A stretch of 64,000 bases of DNA from Gorsachius magnificus. Its lineage: Eukaryota; Chordata; Aves; Pelecaniformes; Ardeidae. The notes under the pieces were generated by a model, which worked only from the letters and a program-made list of their open reading frames with translations, was not told the origin of the DNA and ran no database searches. How positions within the stretch are numbered: the stretch's first letter is position 1; each line of letters starts with the position of its first letter. A program made the translations under genes and the position numbers. The stretch spans positions 4,607,385 to 4,671,384 of the forward strand of contig CM067084.1 in assembly GCA_034008185.1 (NCBI GenBank), in the 5' to 3' direction. Positions 49,434-60,672 of this stretch are shown piece after piece.

Positions 49434-51384
49434 AATAACAGCAGAGTATTCAAACACATGTTTAAAAAAACACATTACGAGACTGGTAACCCAGCAGCAA
49501 TCAGCAAAGCCAAGGTCGTACATGAGCTCCTCTTTGGAAACTGCCGTGGCATCCCAGAGCTGCCTTTGAGCCAGCTCGGCCGGGTGGCGAGGAGTTGCCC
49601 TGCCGAGGGCTGCCGAGCGAGGGGGGCAAGCGTGAGCAGGGGGCAAGATGGGGGCTGTCCCCTCCTTCTCCATCAGTGTCCCCCAAGGTGGGGCTGACCC
49701 CACTGTAATGCAATTATCCATCCAGAGAGGGCCTGCGGCTCATAAACTTAACATTTCTGGAATCAAGAATCTCCGAAGTGGTTCTAACAATGTACTCCAT
49801 CACTTCTTGTCACTTTTTATTCAGTGCAAGTACGACAGTTTCTGAGATGGACAATGAAAAGCAATACATAAAATCTAAGACAAATGATCATAAATGGCCC
49901 TGCTGAGAAACTAGATCATGTGTAATTTAATGGAGGTAGAAGGTCATTCTAAACACATTAAATGTAACAGCACAAAGCAAACAGCCAAAGCGGATCCTTA
50001 TGTCGCTCTGATATTGAGATTGAAAGATCACAGACTGAAAATAACTTAAAAGGAAAGCAGAACGAAGTGGGAGGAGGGGTTGATAGGTATGATGTTAACT
50101 CTATTTAACATTACGTTTTAAAAAAAAAAAATAGTAGTAGTTATTTGGCTTATGTTTGAAGAGACTAAGCCACAGATAACCGCAAAATATTTACAAAGCT
50201 GAAGTGCTTGACAAATGGAAAGCCAGCTCTTTCTATAGAAGTGCCATGCTAGGCACCCGGAACGGAAGCACCGAGGTCACCCATCACTCCCAGGAGTCCT
50301 GCGTTCATCCTGGTTTGGAGTGTCCGCCAATAATTCCGATTGAGATTAAGCACAGTATTTAATCAGGAAAGAAGAATGGGAGCTATCACCTATATTAAAT
50401 ATCAGCAGAGCCAACATCAGAAAGTACCGGCTATTTTATCTCCTTTAAGAGTTGAAAAGATACATGTGCGTGTTTGCAGTGTGGTGTTCCCACAGAACAT
50501 GGGTGTGCATGTTCAATCACACAGGGATATATTTTTTTTTTAAATGCAGTTTATTCAGCAACGTTTGAAAATGTTTCCTACAAATGAAGCCAGCATGCTT
50601 CCATATCTTGGGCTATTATTGTTATTTTAATTACAAAGACAAATTGCAGGAGTCTCTGATAGTGGTATTTTATGTGGCAAGAGTACATTTAAGGCTGTCT
50701 CTTAACTCAGCTGTGTAGGCTACATCCAAAAGTTGCAGGCATTCTGTCTTCAGCCCCCATCATCGTAGAAGAACTAAAAGCTCCCCATGCTGTTTTGCAT
50801 ATATTCCGCAAGCAGCATATATGTGCTTGAAGATATTAATGCCCAATGCCACATTTCAGGTGGGACGCTCGTCTTACTGACCTTAGGCTGGGTTGTCTCA
50901 TGGTTGGAAACCAAGCAGCTTTAGATAAAATAGGCAACGCTCTGACGAGGTATGGCATATTTGGAATTTTCTAAGTGCAAATGATCAGTGTTTCCTTAAT
51001 AAGAAAAAAACAAAAACCAAAACACCCAACTTTTAAATCACTCTTTGTAGCTTTGTGATTTTTATCTAACAGAACTGCTCTGCAAAGGCCTGGTGACCAC
51101 ACTTGGCCAATGATACCTATAGAGTATTTGATGCAAGCTCGGGGCATAAGCACCCCAATGCACATGAGGTTGGTTGATTGTATGCGTTTGCCACACCATC
51201 CCACACATTCACCTGAAGATGAGCACAACAGCATTAAAACATTTTTCAGTGCTTGAAACTCAATTTTTTGAAAGTCTGCTCAGCCCCGACATGTGTCCTC
51301 TGCAGCTGGCTTTCAAAAGAAGCAAAAAGGCAAAAAAAAGAGGCACAACGCTGCCGCTGCTCCCTACGTGTGCAAATGGGGCAA

Positions 51385-51651
51385 CAGCCAGAGACCAGGG
51401 GCAATGGGCACAAACTGAAGCATGAGAGGTTTCAGTTGAACGTGAGGAAGAACTTTTTTTACTTTGAGGGTGCCCGAGCCCTGGCCCAGGCTGCCCAGGG
51501 GGGCTGTGGAGTCTCCTTCTCTGGAGATATTCAACCCCTGCCTAGGACAATGTCCTGTGCAACCTGTTCTGGGTGAGCCTGCTTGAGCAGGGGGGTTGGA
51601 CTGGATGATCTCCCGAGGTCCCTTCCAACCCTTGCCATTCTGGGATTCAGT
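51385..51651 (+). mobile_element. CR1 LINE, 5'-truncated 3' end
   Basis: Plus-strand CR1 tail beginning at ACCAGGGGCAATGGGCACAA (ORF2 'TRGNGHKL'-like region) and passing through AACGTGAGGAAGAAC, GGTGCCCGAGCCCTGGCCCA and GGAGTCTCCTTCTCTGGAGA to GGGTTGGACTGGATGATCTC, CCCTTCCAACCCTTGCCATT and CTGGGATTCA. The frame is disrupted. The tail of this subfamily is ATTCTGGGATTC, the same as in the minus-strand copy at 34641-35031; together they form an inverted pair about 16 kb apart. Confidence 0.95.
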
Positions 51652-53462
51652 AAATACAGACACATGCCCAGTGCAGGCTTCATTGCCAGACTCCACATGC
51701 GTTGCTGGCACTGAGCCCCATGGTGGTTTTCCGAGATAGCGTTGGATGAGACCTGAAGACCCAAGCAAGCCCATGCCTCGCTGCTTTTACTGCTGCAGAG
51801 CTCAGCTGAGTGCAAAGGACTCGGCTAGCGTCTCTGATTTACCACACGCTTCTGCGGATGGAGGACCCCCTTTCCCTGCAGATTTCTTCCCCCTGAACTC
51901 CGAAAACTTATCCCTGCGCACAACAGAGGGCGAGCCCTAAATGCAAGAAGGAGATGTGGTTTTCCTCTGTTGCTCGTATTGCAGCAAATCTTACTGCAGC
52001 TAACAAAATTCAGTCAGACTTCCCTATTTTCCTTAATTTGTCTCTGATTTTTTCAGGCAGCCTCTTCTACTCGTTCTCATCCCCTAAAAATGTGGTTTTT
52101 TCTTAATTTGCACATGCAACACGTATTTTCTATTTCTGTGCTCTTTTGAAGGAAATCTTGGTGTTAATCCCACCTGTGTAACTCATGATTCCCATCCCCC
52201 ACAAGAGAAAAATCCTCCACTCCTCCTTTTTTTCATCTTTCCCTCCCCTTTAGTGGTTTTTCAGATCACTCTGTTCCTCTGAACTGTCCCGTGGCACTTG
52301 CAGCGAGTCTGTCTTGGAGGTATCCACCGAGACAGATGCTTTTAAAGCCCTGAAGAATCAGATCTCTTCCCGTTAGGGCAATTTCTGCTTGAGTTAACCA
52401 GGCTGCTCTTTCTGTGGTTTTCCCAGCTTAAGGGTCTGCCAAGTGCTAGCAACCTACGTTTCATTTAATTTTAAAATCTTTAAAATATTCGGCATGCATA
52501 GCAAGATAAAGAGAAATTCAGAGCATACAATCTTTGCATAAGTGGAACTACGCAATGGTACTGAGAAACATTATTTAAAAGCAATAAAATAAAACATAAT
52601 TCCCACAGTGTCACTGTTTAAGATGCCTGATAGTCCAGAATTGCACCCACCAAAGACTATAGAATAACTGTGTTTTCTTTCTTCAATGGCATTTTTTTTT
52701 CCCAACACATATGTTCTTTGGGACCGTGATATAAGTTCATCTTCTTTAAATTTTGCAAGTTTCTAGATAAAAGCAAAATCTGTTGGTTGTAGCTCAAGCC
52801 CATCTCTAATGTAAACATTACTGTGTTCATGTACATTACTAAGGAAGCGTAAGAGAATATTTAAAGCTACGTTATGTACATTACGGCATCTAAAGTTTTC
52901 CTATGTGTGAATTTCCCTCTTCAGCAAGCGGCAGTGTGATGAAAACTGGTTGGTTCATTTCTGAATTTTGAGCTGGCATGCTATAATCAGTCTATCAATT
53001 TTTCACGTTGAATTTATTGTTTCCAATACACGGAGAAGTGCGAGACTTCTGCGAGCCAGTGTGAGATGAGGTGCCAGAGAAAAAGTTCAAAATAACTCAG
53101 ACAGAACAGTTTCAAGAGGGGCTGTTATTTTCAACACCTAAAAAGATCATATGTTTACTGCTTGAAGTCAGCATTTGAATTTCTGTATGAGACAGTGGAA
53201 GGGGTTGCATTTAATTTATCTCAGTGTCCGCAGATGAGAAGATTCAAAAGTAGTTTAATAAAACTGAAGGAACATCAAAAGGAATATAACTTACGGATCC
53301 TGCTATCTCTTCTAGCTAAAAACATACCCTCTGTCAATAGTAAAAAGGGTTCTGATCTTTAATGGTTTTAGCAAAATCTTTAGAAATTAAAACAAACAAT
53401 GAGATTAAGTTACTTGGTTCTGGAGATCTGCAGAGTATTTTTCCCTCCTGCTTAGACCATTA
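51652..53462. other. Unique noncoding sequence, nothing recognised
   Basis: Mixed-composition sequence between two CR1 copies. The interval 52.06-52.27 kb is pyrimidine-rich. Short frames only (66 codons, plus strand, 53162-53362, unrecognised). No RNA gene, promoter or further repeat identified. Confidence 0.5.
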
Positions 53463-53653
53463 CTGGGAAAAACGGGTTGCCCAGAGGGGTGGTAGATGCC
53501 CCATCCCTGGGAACATTCAAGGTCAGGTTGGACGGGGCTCTGAGCAACCTGATCTGGTTCAAGGTGTCCCTGCTCCCTGCAGGGAGGTTGGGCTGGGTGA
53601 CCTTGAGCAGTCCCTTCCAACCCAAACCATTTTCTGATTTCATGATTCCATGA
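53463..53653 (+). mobile_element. CR1 LINE, short 3' fragment
   Basis: Plus-strand CR1 tail of about 190 bases: TTGCCCAGAGGGGTGGTAGA, TGCCCCATCCCTGGGAACAT, GGTTGGACGGGGCTCTGAGC, AACCTGATCTGG, then GGTTGGGCTGGGTGACCTTG, TCCCTTCCAACCCAAACCAT and a degraded tail TTTCATGATTCCATGA. It is closely similar to the minus-strand copy at 11505-11985 and shares its '(C)GGACGGGGCTCTGAGCAACC' block. Only the last stretch of ORF2 and the 3' untranslated region are present. Confidence 0.94.
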
Positions 53654-56600
53654 AATTCACTTGGTGGCACCTTGCTTCTGAAGCCCAGCAGGTTTTGCAA
53701 AGAGGAGGAGAAAGATGTGCGTGCCCAAGGGGAGCCTGGCTCCGACTGTGCCGAGCAGAGCCACGGGGGCAGCCAGCAGTGCTGTCAGTGAGGCGGAGAA
53801 CTTGCTCTGTGTTCCTTAAGCAGTATTAAGACACTGGCCATAAGCATTTAATATTCATTTTAGGTTTAAAAAAATAGAGCAACCGATACCAATATGCATT
53901 ATGCAAAACAACCACAATATCTGCAGGCTTCAAAACAAAGATAAGCAATGTTGTTTTCCTTTACTTTTTTTACACAATTATATATAAATAAGATTAATAA
54001 TGCCTGCTGACATTTTCTTCCTTAAAACTCCAGGCCAGCATTATGGCACTAACTAAATTTCAAAAGCAGAAGGAGATGAAAGTGATAAATTAAAAATGAT
54101 GCCCGATCTCTGCACATTTAGCTTTCCATTACAGAAATCCCTGTATTTATCCACGTGGCCTTCTGCTTGTATTATCTTGTATTTTGTCTCACTCTAATCT
54201 CATTACCATAACCTAAATCTAACCTGTTCTGCTTTTCGTGCTAAAGCCTGCTGTCATCGTTTCTCATAACATTAGCACGGGACACATTTTTATCAAATAG
54301 ATAATGGCAAAACAAATTGCATTCTATTCTTTCTGCAATAAATAGTATGCTCTGAAGTTCATCATTTGGGGAGCTGAAGCTGTGAAACAGGATGATTCAA
54401 TTCACGACTAGCATTCAAAATGATGAATACTGAATCGGAGGTCAGTCGCGGCTCCAAAGCTCGTGAGTTTTCAGAATGCAGGATCAATAAATAGCCGTGA
54501 TTTTTAAGAATGTATTGTTTGTCGGTACTTCTATTTCTGAGAGCCAAAAATATAGCTAATGAGGGACAAAAAAATAGACCTCATGTTTGGCATGAACAAC
54601 CATACAGGCACTTTGGTAAAAAGCCAAACTTGGGTATTCTTCTCGATAATTTTTGTCTCTTCATCTGTGCATTAACTGATAATTATATACAGTTACCTAT
54701 GTAAGTACTTCAGTCTGCTTTCTGTGATGTTTGTTTTTATGGAGCCTGACTATTCTTGTTAAGGGGAAATCACATTAAAGCAGGAGAATGAGAAGAAAAA
54801 AAAAAAAACTCTTTGCCAATGTAAAGATCAATTGCTTATTAAATATTATTTCCATTTCTAGAGCTTCCTCCATCCCTAAGTGATAACCATTGCATTAGAT
54901 ATCCTGCATAATCCCAGCAGGGTTGCTCTTAGCCATCCTCAGAAGCTGTAAAAGCCCCTGAATTTCCCCAATGTGCAGGCTTGGCCTGACTGATCGTTTA
55001 TCCGAGGAGCTGACCGCTAATTGCTTTGGTCTTTATCACATCTGAAAACCAGAGCGGTTCTTTTTCAAGTCCTCACCTGTAGAAAATACATATTGTTGTA
55101 AAGTGTCACTAAACCAGAAATTACCGCTTAAGCTTGCTTTGCCCTTTCTTAGCACATGCAGAAATAGCGGTTCATGGGGGCTCAAGTGTCTTATTCCTAC
55201 TTTTCCCTGGTCTTGGATCAACCCATGTGTCATTTTAGATCTTCCCGATACGTCTGTTTTTTTTCAGTGGAATCACAGCAGAGCGAGGTTAAAGTAAAGC
55301 AGAGGTGAGCCAAACCCCAGCTGTTCCTATGATCTTTTAAACTGCGCACCCCATTGGGAATTGCCTGTTCCCTGTACCATCTGATGCTAGATCAGATGTG
55401 AGTCCGAGGACATTTAAAGGTTGGTGCAACAATTTAGACATGTCCAGGCAATAATTCAGCATGACCAAGGCAAAACCTGTCCATTTTGCATACCTGTATG
55501 ATATGCTATTGGTCTAGAACGGGCTATCCTAAATGTGGATGCACCTCATTGCATGGAGTTTGGTTTGGGATTTTTTTTTTTTCTGATAGGAAATGTTATC
55601 TGCAGTGGGGTTTTGGAGTTTTACTAAGAGAAACCACAGGAAGTCTAAAAGCTATCCTCAGTCCAGAAATGTGTGGCTTGATTGCCTTGCCCATCCAAGA
55701 AGTTTGTATACCCTTCCAGAAATGCTGACCTTACTGGACATCAGCTGTTCGTCTGCAATAAACCCAAAATATCTTCTCAACACCAGGCTAACTGACCACA
55801 TGTTAGCCAGTGTATTAGATTCATACTCCTGCCCAGGAAATCCCAAATGGAAAGATGCTAACTTAAGCAGAAGTGGAAGGAGAGGAGAAGATGACTGGTT
55901 TTTATCCTGATTTTCAGGCATCGATGATGCAAAACCTGCTAATTGCTGTAATGCAATCGCTGCACGTAAGCACGCTTACTCATGGGGGAAGCTGTGCTTG
56001 CTCTATCCAAAGCAATCTCATGACTTACATTTTTAGTAAAAGCCATTGGGTAATATCCTGGTTATTCAGTTTTAGTCTTGCTGTGACTCAGGTGTGCCAA
56101 TTTCTAATTGGCCAGCACCACTACGATGTGCTTTTCGGACTGAAGGTTTCCTTCAATACTTAATATAAGCCAGCTGAGCACCTGCTCGAAGCCTTTTGAA
56201 GTCAAGGGAAGCCTCTAGTTCGTACTGATTTCAAATCAAGGGGAGGAAGGCTGTGCTGGAGTCCTCTCTTGCAGGGCTACATAGCTGTAGTGGACTCCTA
56301 CTGCATTGAGGAACAGGTCTGCCATGCAGTACATGTGGGACTATCGAACCTTTAATACAAGCTTTACTATTTGATATTTATTTTACCTCCAGAGTGTTGA
56401 CAACTGGAATGTGTTTGGAGCAATCTTCCAGCCCGGATGCTGGGTTTATTAAACAGCATATCTCCATCTTTAAGTAATTACTTAACATCTGAACCATTAC
56501 AGTTATCAGGAAAGGATGAACTGGACAATTAGAGAATAGAAATATTATTTGGATACCATTTCACCAAGTTGCATTGTAATTGCTGGGGGTATAAGAAGAA

Positions 56601-58159
56601 CAAACATGTGAGATTTAAGTAAAGATTCTTAATGTGACAATAACAGGTTGTATGAACCACAGGATGCCTGGGAACCTTCACATTCCACCCTGCAGCCCCT
56701 CCGGGGGGGGTGGGGTGGTGGTGTGTGTGGATGCTTCCCCTACCTACATTACCTTCTCTAAAGGAAGGTGCTGCTCCTATCAGCTCAAACTGTATTCTGG
56801 CTTGGCCCATGACCTTTCAGATATTCCAGGGTGAGGACAGATAAGGTCAGGGATTTTAAAAGGTCTCTTGGAAGACAAAATATTTATTGCATTACTACGA
56901 GGTAAATGAAATAATCTTTTTTATCTCCACAGTTTATGTTTTTTCTTCTGCTCGCCTGGATTTTTGCTTTTCGACTTTTGCCAGTCTTGGAACATTTAAC
57001 TTTCAATATTTTCCTCCTCTGCCTTTTCCAGGCTGCTTTTGGTTCAGCTCACTTAACAGTTGTTAGCTGTAGCATGATCTTCCTTACTTTAGACAGCATC
57101 CTTTCCCATTTACCATCATTCCTAATTGCTACAGGAAGGTGAATTCCCATCTGTGACCAGGCGGGGCTTCGTTACCCCGGCCAAGAGAAGCAATTGTCTG
57201 TGCATACGTTTCCAAGTGTCAGCTGATATTTTAGAAACCTTTGTTTCTACAGAGCTCACAGATCACTTGCAGTACAACATGTGGGGAGCTGGAAGCCTGG
57301 CTTAATGATCGCTGCTCAGGCACATGGTTACTGGAAAAATCATTCATGAATATTGAATCCAATTATTATGAAAGCAACTACATTTCATGCTCACTGAGAT
57401 ATCACAAACACTTAAATTTGATAAAGTTAATACACAAATATATACTCTGGTACACAACAATAACTTCATGTACATTCATGAGAATGCAAATCTAATGATC
57501 ATGATTTTCAGTTTTAAGGTTGTGATCAAGATTCATTTTCAGCAATTTTAAACAATTATTTCACCTCATTGCTTAATTCTTTTTACAGCTGGGAATCCAA
57601 TAAGAGGAGAAAGAAAACAGTTTGTTGTAATCCCTGTCTTGCTAAAAACTGGGGCTCATTTAGGGCCATGAGAGAAAGAAAGGAAGAGACTGGTTCATAC
57701 TGAAAATATTTCAGAGCTTTACTCTGCTGAAATTGCCAACAGAAAAAAAGCATTTGAGTGGGACCATGGCCCAGGATCCTTTTGGAACTGGACCAAAAGT
57801 CAACCACGGGCACATCCCTGAGCACGGACACGTCCAGCCACACAGCCTTTACCAACAGCTGTGGTTTAGAGCATACAGAAATGGAGAGCAGCTCCTGGGT
57901 GGCCAAAGCCAGTTCGTAGGGCTCCCGTACCACCACCGTTAACCAGGACCCACCAGGAACTTCTTGAGATCCAGCTTAAAATACTTTCCGTCATGGCAGA
58001 AATTAGAAGGCCAGTCCAGAGACATTAGCAAACTGTTTTTCTGACTTTTCTCCCCAGATTGTGTTTTATTTGCCAGCTTGTCTTTTATCTTGCATACTTC
58101 TTCCTACAACATAGGCACTATAAAGGATGCAACCCCCCTTTTAGACTGCCTCTGCCAAA

Positions 58160-58420
58160 CTTAACTTTCTGAGTGTCTCCCTCATAGACTGTCCTTTCTA
58201 CCTAAAATCCTAGCAGCCCTTCTCTGCAAATATTTTTGTTCAAATTCCTCTTTCCTGGACAAGGATGACCTGAACTGGACACAGACTCAACCAGGGTGCT
58301 GTTCTGCACCATTAACACTTTTTGCTTTGGAAGCACAGACGGTGAGATGCTGCCACTGCTCTGCTGCAATTGCACATTGCATTCACCAGGGAAAGATGTC
58401 TTTATGAAAATTGGCCTCAT
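58160..58420 (-). mobile_element. Very old CR1-like LINE relic (probable)
   Basis: The plus strand contains, in the order seen in minus-strand CR1/L3-type 3' ends, CTAGCAGCCCTTCTCTGCAA (equivalent to the 'RVQRRA' region), TTCAAATTCCTCTTTCCTGG, then GACCTGAACTGGACACAGAC and TCAACCAGGGTGCTG (equivalent to 'AGAGCTGGACACAGTGCTCC AGGTGGGGTCTCACC'-type text, split). The divergence is much greater than in any other copy here and the ends are not definable. Old CR1 clades shared with other reptiles would fit. Chance similarity cannot be excluded. Confidence 0.4.
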
Positions 58421-58893
58421 TATTTTTATGCTCCATAGTTCCCACTAAAACTATTTTGACCAGAAATAAGACTGTTGAGCCTCACTGAGCAGAAAAGGAA
58501 GTGTTCAGCAATCCTGATAACCTTGTAGAAATTGTTATTGTTGCTGACCCTCTGAGCCCTGGGGTGAAAGTTATCATGATAACAGCAGTAATGATAGCAA
58601 TACTAATAATCTCGAATAATATTAGAAAATGCTTCTTCCTATGTTTGGGGAATATGTCTGTAGCGAAGCTCCAAGTTACAACTTCAATTCTCATTTTCTA
58701 TACATGAAAATTCCTTATACAGTCCTCACAAGGCATCTTCATCAGTTCACTCTTCCAGCTGTTGGGGAACATTCTCCCTCATTATTTCCAAAGGCATAGC
58801 GGGGAACTTTGCAATTGGTCTGCACTGAGCTCCACTCACAGGATGTCTCACTCCTTTCAGTTTTTTTTTTTTACCAGCAAGGAGGAAGATTAC

Positions 58894-58915
58894 TAAATAA
58901 ATAAATAAATAAATA
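58894..58915. repeat. (AAAT)n microsatellite
   Basis: Five AAAT units and a partial one, preceded by T. A simple tetranucleotide repeat, probably length-variable. Confidence 0.95.
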
Positions 58916-60611
58916 CACATTGGAGTGTTTTATGGCCTATGGAAGGACAGAAAGTGGCCTGAAGAGACATATTTTGGATTAGCTCTGGTTATGTAAAACC
59001 AAAGTAAATTAGGATTTCCTCAAAAAAAAAAAAAAAAAATTAAAGGAGATTATCAAACTTATTTAAATAGTCAGATTAAGGTCTGCTCCTCGAGGTTTTA
59101 GCTTTGGCACTTCTCTAAGCCACGCGGAAATGCAGGCTATGAGTACTTGTGATAGACACAGGCGCAGAGCAGTACTTTGAGGCTGAAGTCATTCCCCCAT
59201 CCAAATCAACACCCACACCCAATTTACAATTGCCTTAGACAAGGACAGGAACTCACTTTTTAGCCTGCCAATACTGCCCGGTTACTGGGAGGGTGACTTG
59301 TACGACCACCATTTGCCTTTCTAATAGTTAGCGGGCATCTGCTGGACAGCTGTTAAGATCCCACTTTTTAAATTAAACTTTGCGGAATTGCTTAGAAGAT
59401 GCTGTTTCTTATTTTACATTTTACCATCTCTCCTAGAGAACATAATGCCATTACCCATATGTCATCTGCTTATTGTTCTGGAATAATGCGGACCAGAGGA
59501 CTGACTCCCCACTGTGGCATTTCATATTCATGCTGCTGTAATATTATATTACATCAGTTGAAAATTGGAGTAATATAGTGGTGAATGAAACTATCCATAC
59601 GTTACCGCAGCCTTCAGCACATCTTTCCTATCAATAAAGGGAAGCCGAGTCACAGATGGTTTTTATACTGTTATAATTAATAATCATGGTACCATGTTAG
59701 TGTCATCTTAACACAATAAAAGTGAATCTGTAAATTGTATTCAGCATATTTACAGCATCTACAATGACTGCTTTTTGCAGCGGAAGGGCACAGCTCTGAC
59801 AGTAGCTCTTTTTGAACTGTATTTGTAAAGAATTATTTCAATTTACTGTTTTTCTTTAATTTTTTTTAATTGATCCTTTACAGCGTTAACTATTTTTTTT
59901 TTTTTTTTAATTCTGCATTTTCTTTTCAGCTTTCCAAGCAAATCTATTCTAGACAGGACAGTGTGGTACCTCACTCCTGAGCTGGCCTAAACTTTGAACA
60001 GCCCGAAGCATTCCCAAGACCCAACACTGCATTATCTCTGTGGGCAGCCCGAACCCTGTTTGATACAAAAAGATCATCTGACCTTTTGAGGCCACTTTTA
60101 GGACAACTTCTGCAGACCAATGGAGACATACATACCCAGTATAGGTGTTGGGGAAATGTAGCGTCGTACGTCCAGGCATTTACTTTAGTGTTTTGCGACG
60201 CTTCCGTTTTTTTCCTCCTGTCTTGGCTGAAAAAGCATAGGCACATTTCCAATTGAACACATGCTCAGTCATTTTTCTGAACCAAGGCAAGACTTTATCA
60301 AGGGTAGATGCAGCTATGAAACACTGTTACTTCTAGAAACTTTAAAAGCATGTTAAATTTTGAGAGAAGTCCCTTTCAATTTGGATTTGACTCTTCCCAC
60401 TCTCGTTCCCACTCACAGGAGCAAATCCTGCTGAGATGCTCTGCGTTCCCAGCGCGGATCCTGACAAATATTAGACGTGAAATGGCAAGCTGGGGTAGGA
60501 TAAGGGATGGAGATGTTCTATCAGCTTAAATAAAATCAGCTTAAATTAAAAGCTCAAATAAAATGGGATTCAAGTTCCCCTCTGATCATGGCAAAGGGTA
60601 AACATATTTAA

Positions 60612-60672
60612 TTGGGTTAGACCCAATGATCTTAAGGGTCTTTTCCAACCTAAACGATCCTATGATTCTATA
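60612..60672 (+). mobile_element. CR1 LINE, 3' terminal fragment (about 60 bases)
   Basis: A very short CR1 end: GGGTTAGACCCAATGATCTT, AAGGGTCTTTTCCAACCTAA, ACGATCCTATGATTCTATAT. Only the final 3' untranslated part is present. It is of the same tail type as the copy at 19821-20328 (AAGATCATC and TTTTCCAACCTAAACGATTC on the coding strand). Extreme 5' truncation is common in CR1. Confidence 0.93.

Larger units (their letters stand above)
43033..51384. other. Unique noncoding sequence with one exon-like segment
   Basis: No CR1 copy recognised. The exon-like segment at 47059-47187 and the poly-A at 49403-49430 are separate entries. The part 45.66-46.14 kb contains three degenerate 'TTGACTTCAATGGGA'-like words, possibly traces of an old repeat. 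A small GC-rich patch with G runs (six, five and five G) lies at about 49.54-49.70 kb. A 179-codon frame (minus, 47347 to 46808), the longest in the window, has lysine and phenylalanine runs and no recognised domain. A-rich homopolymers occur at 43.22, 43.37 and 46.48 kb. Confidence 0.5.
53654..60611. other. Unique noncoding sequence, probable old repeat relic inside
   Basis: Apart from the CR1-like relic near 58.2-58.4 kb and an AAAT microsatellite, no repeat is recognised. The intervals 54.0-54.5 kb, 57.3-57.5 kb and 59.3-59.8 kb are AT-rich and non-repetitive, and could be conserved noncoding elements judged only by texture. G-rich sequence (eight G, T, four G, then GGT units) lies at 56.70-56.73 kb. 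Open frames of 105 codons (plus, 55593-55910) and 117 codons (minus, 57936-57583) have no recognised domain. A- and T-homopolymers of 16-18 bases lie at 59.02 and 59.89 kb. Confidence 0.5.

Noticed and set aside
49401..49721. 106-codon minus-strand frame ending in poly-phenylalanine
   Set aside because: The end is the 28-base poly-A read in reverse; the rest is GC-rich without a domain.
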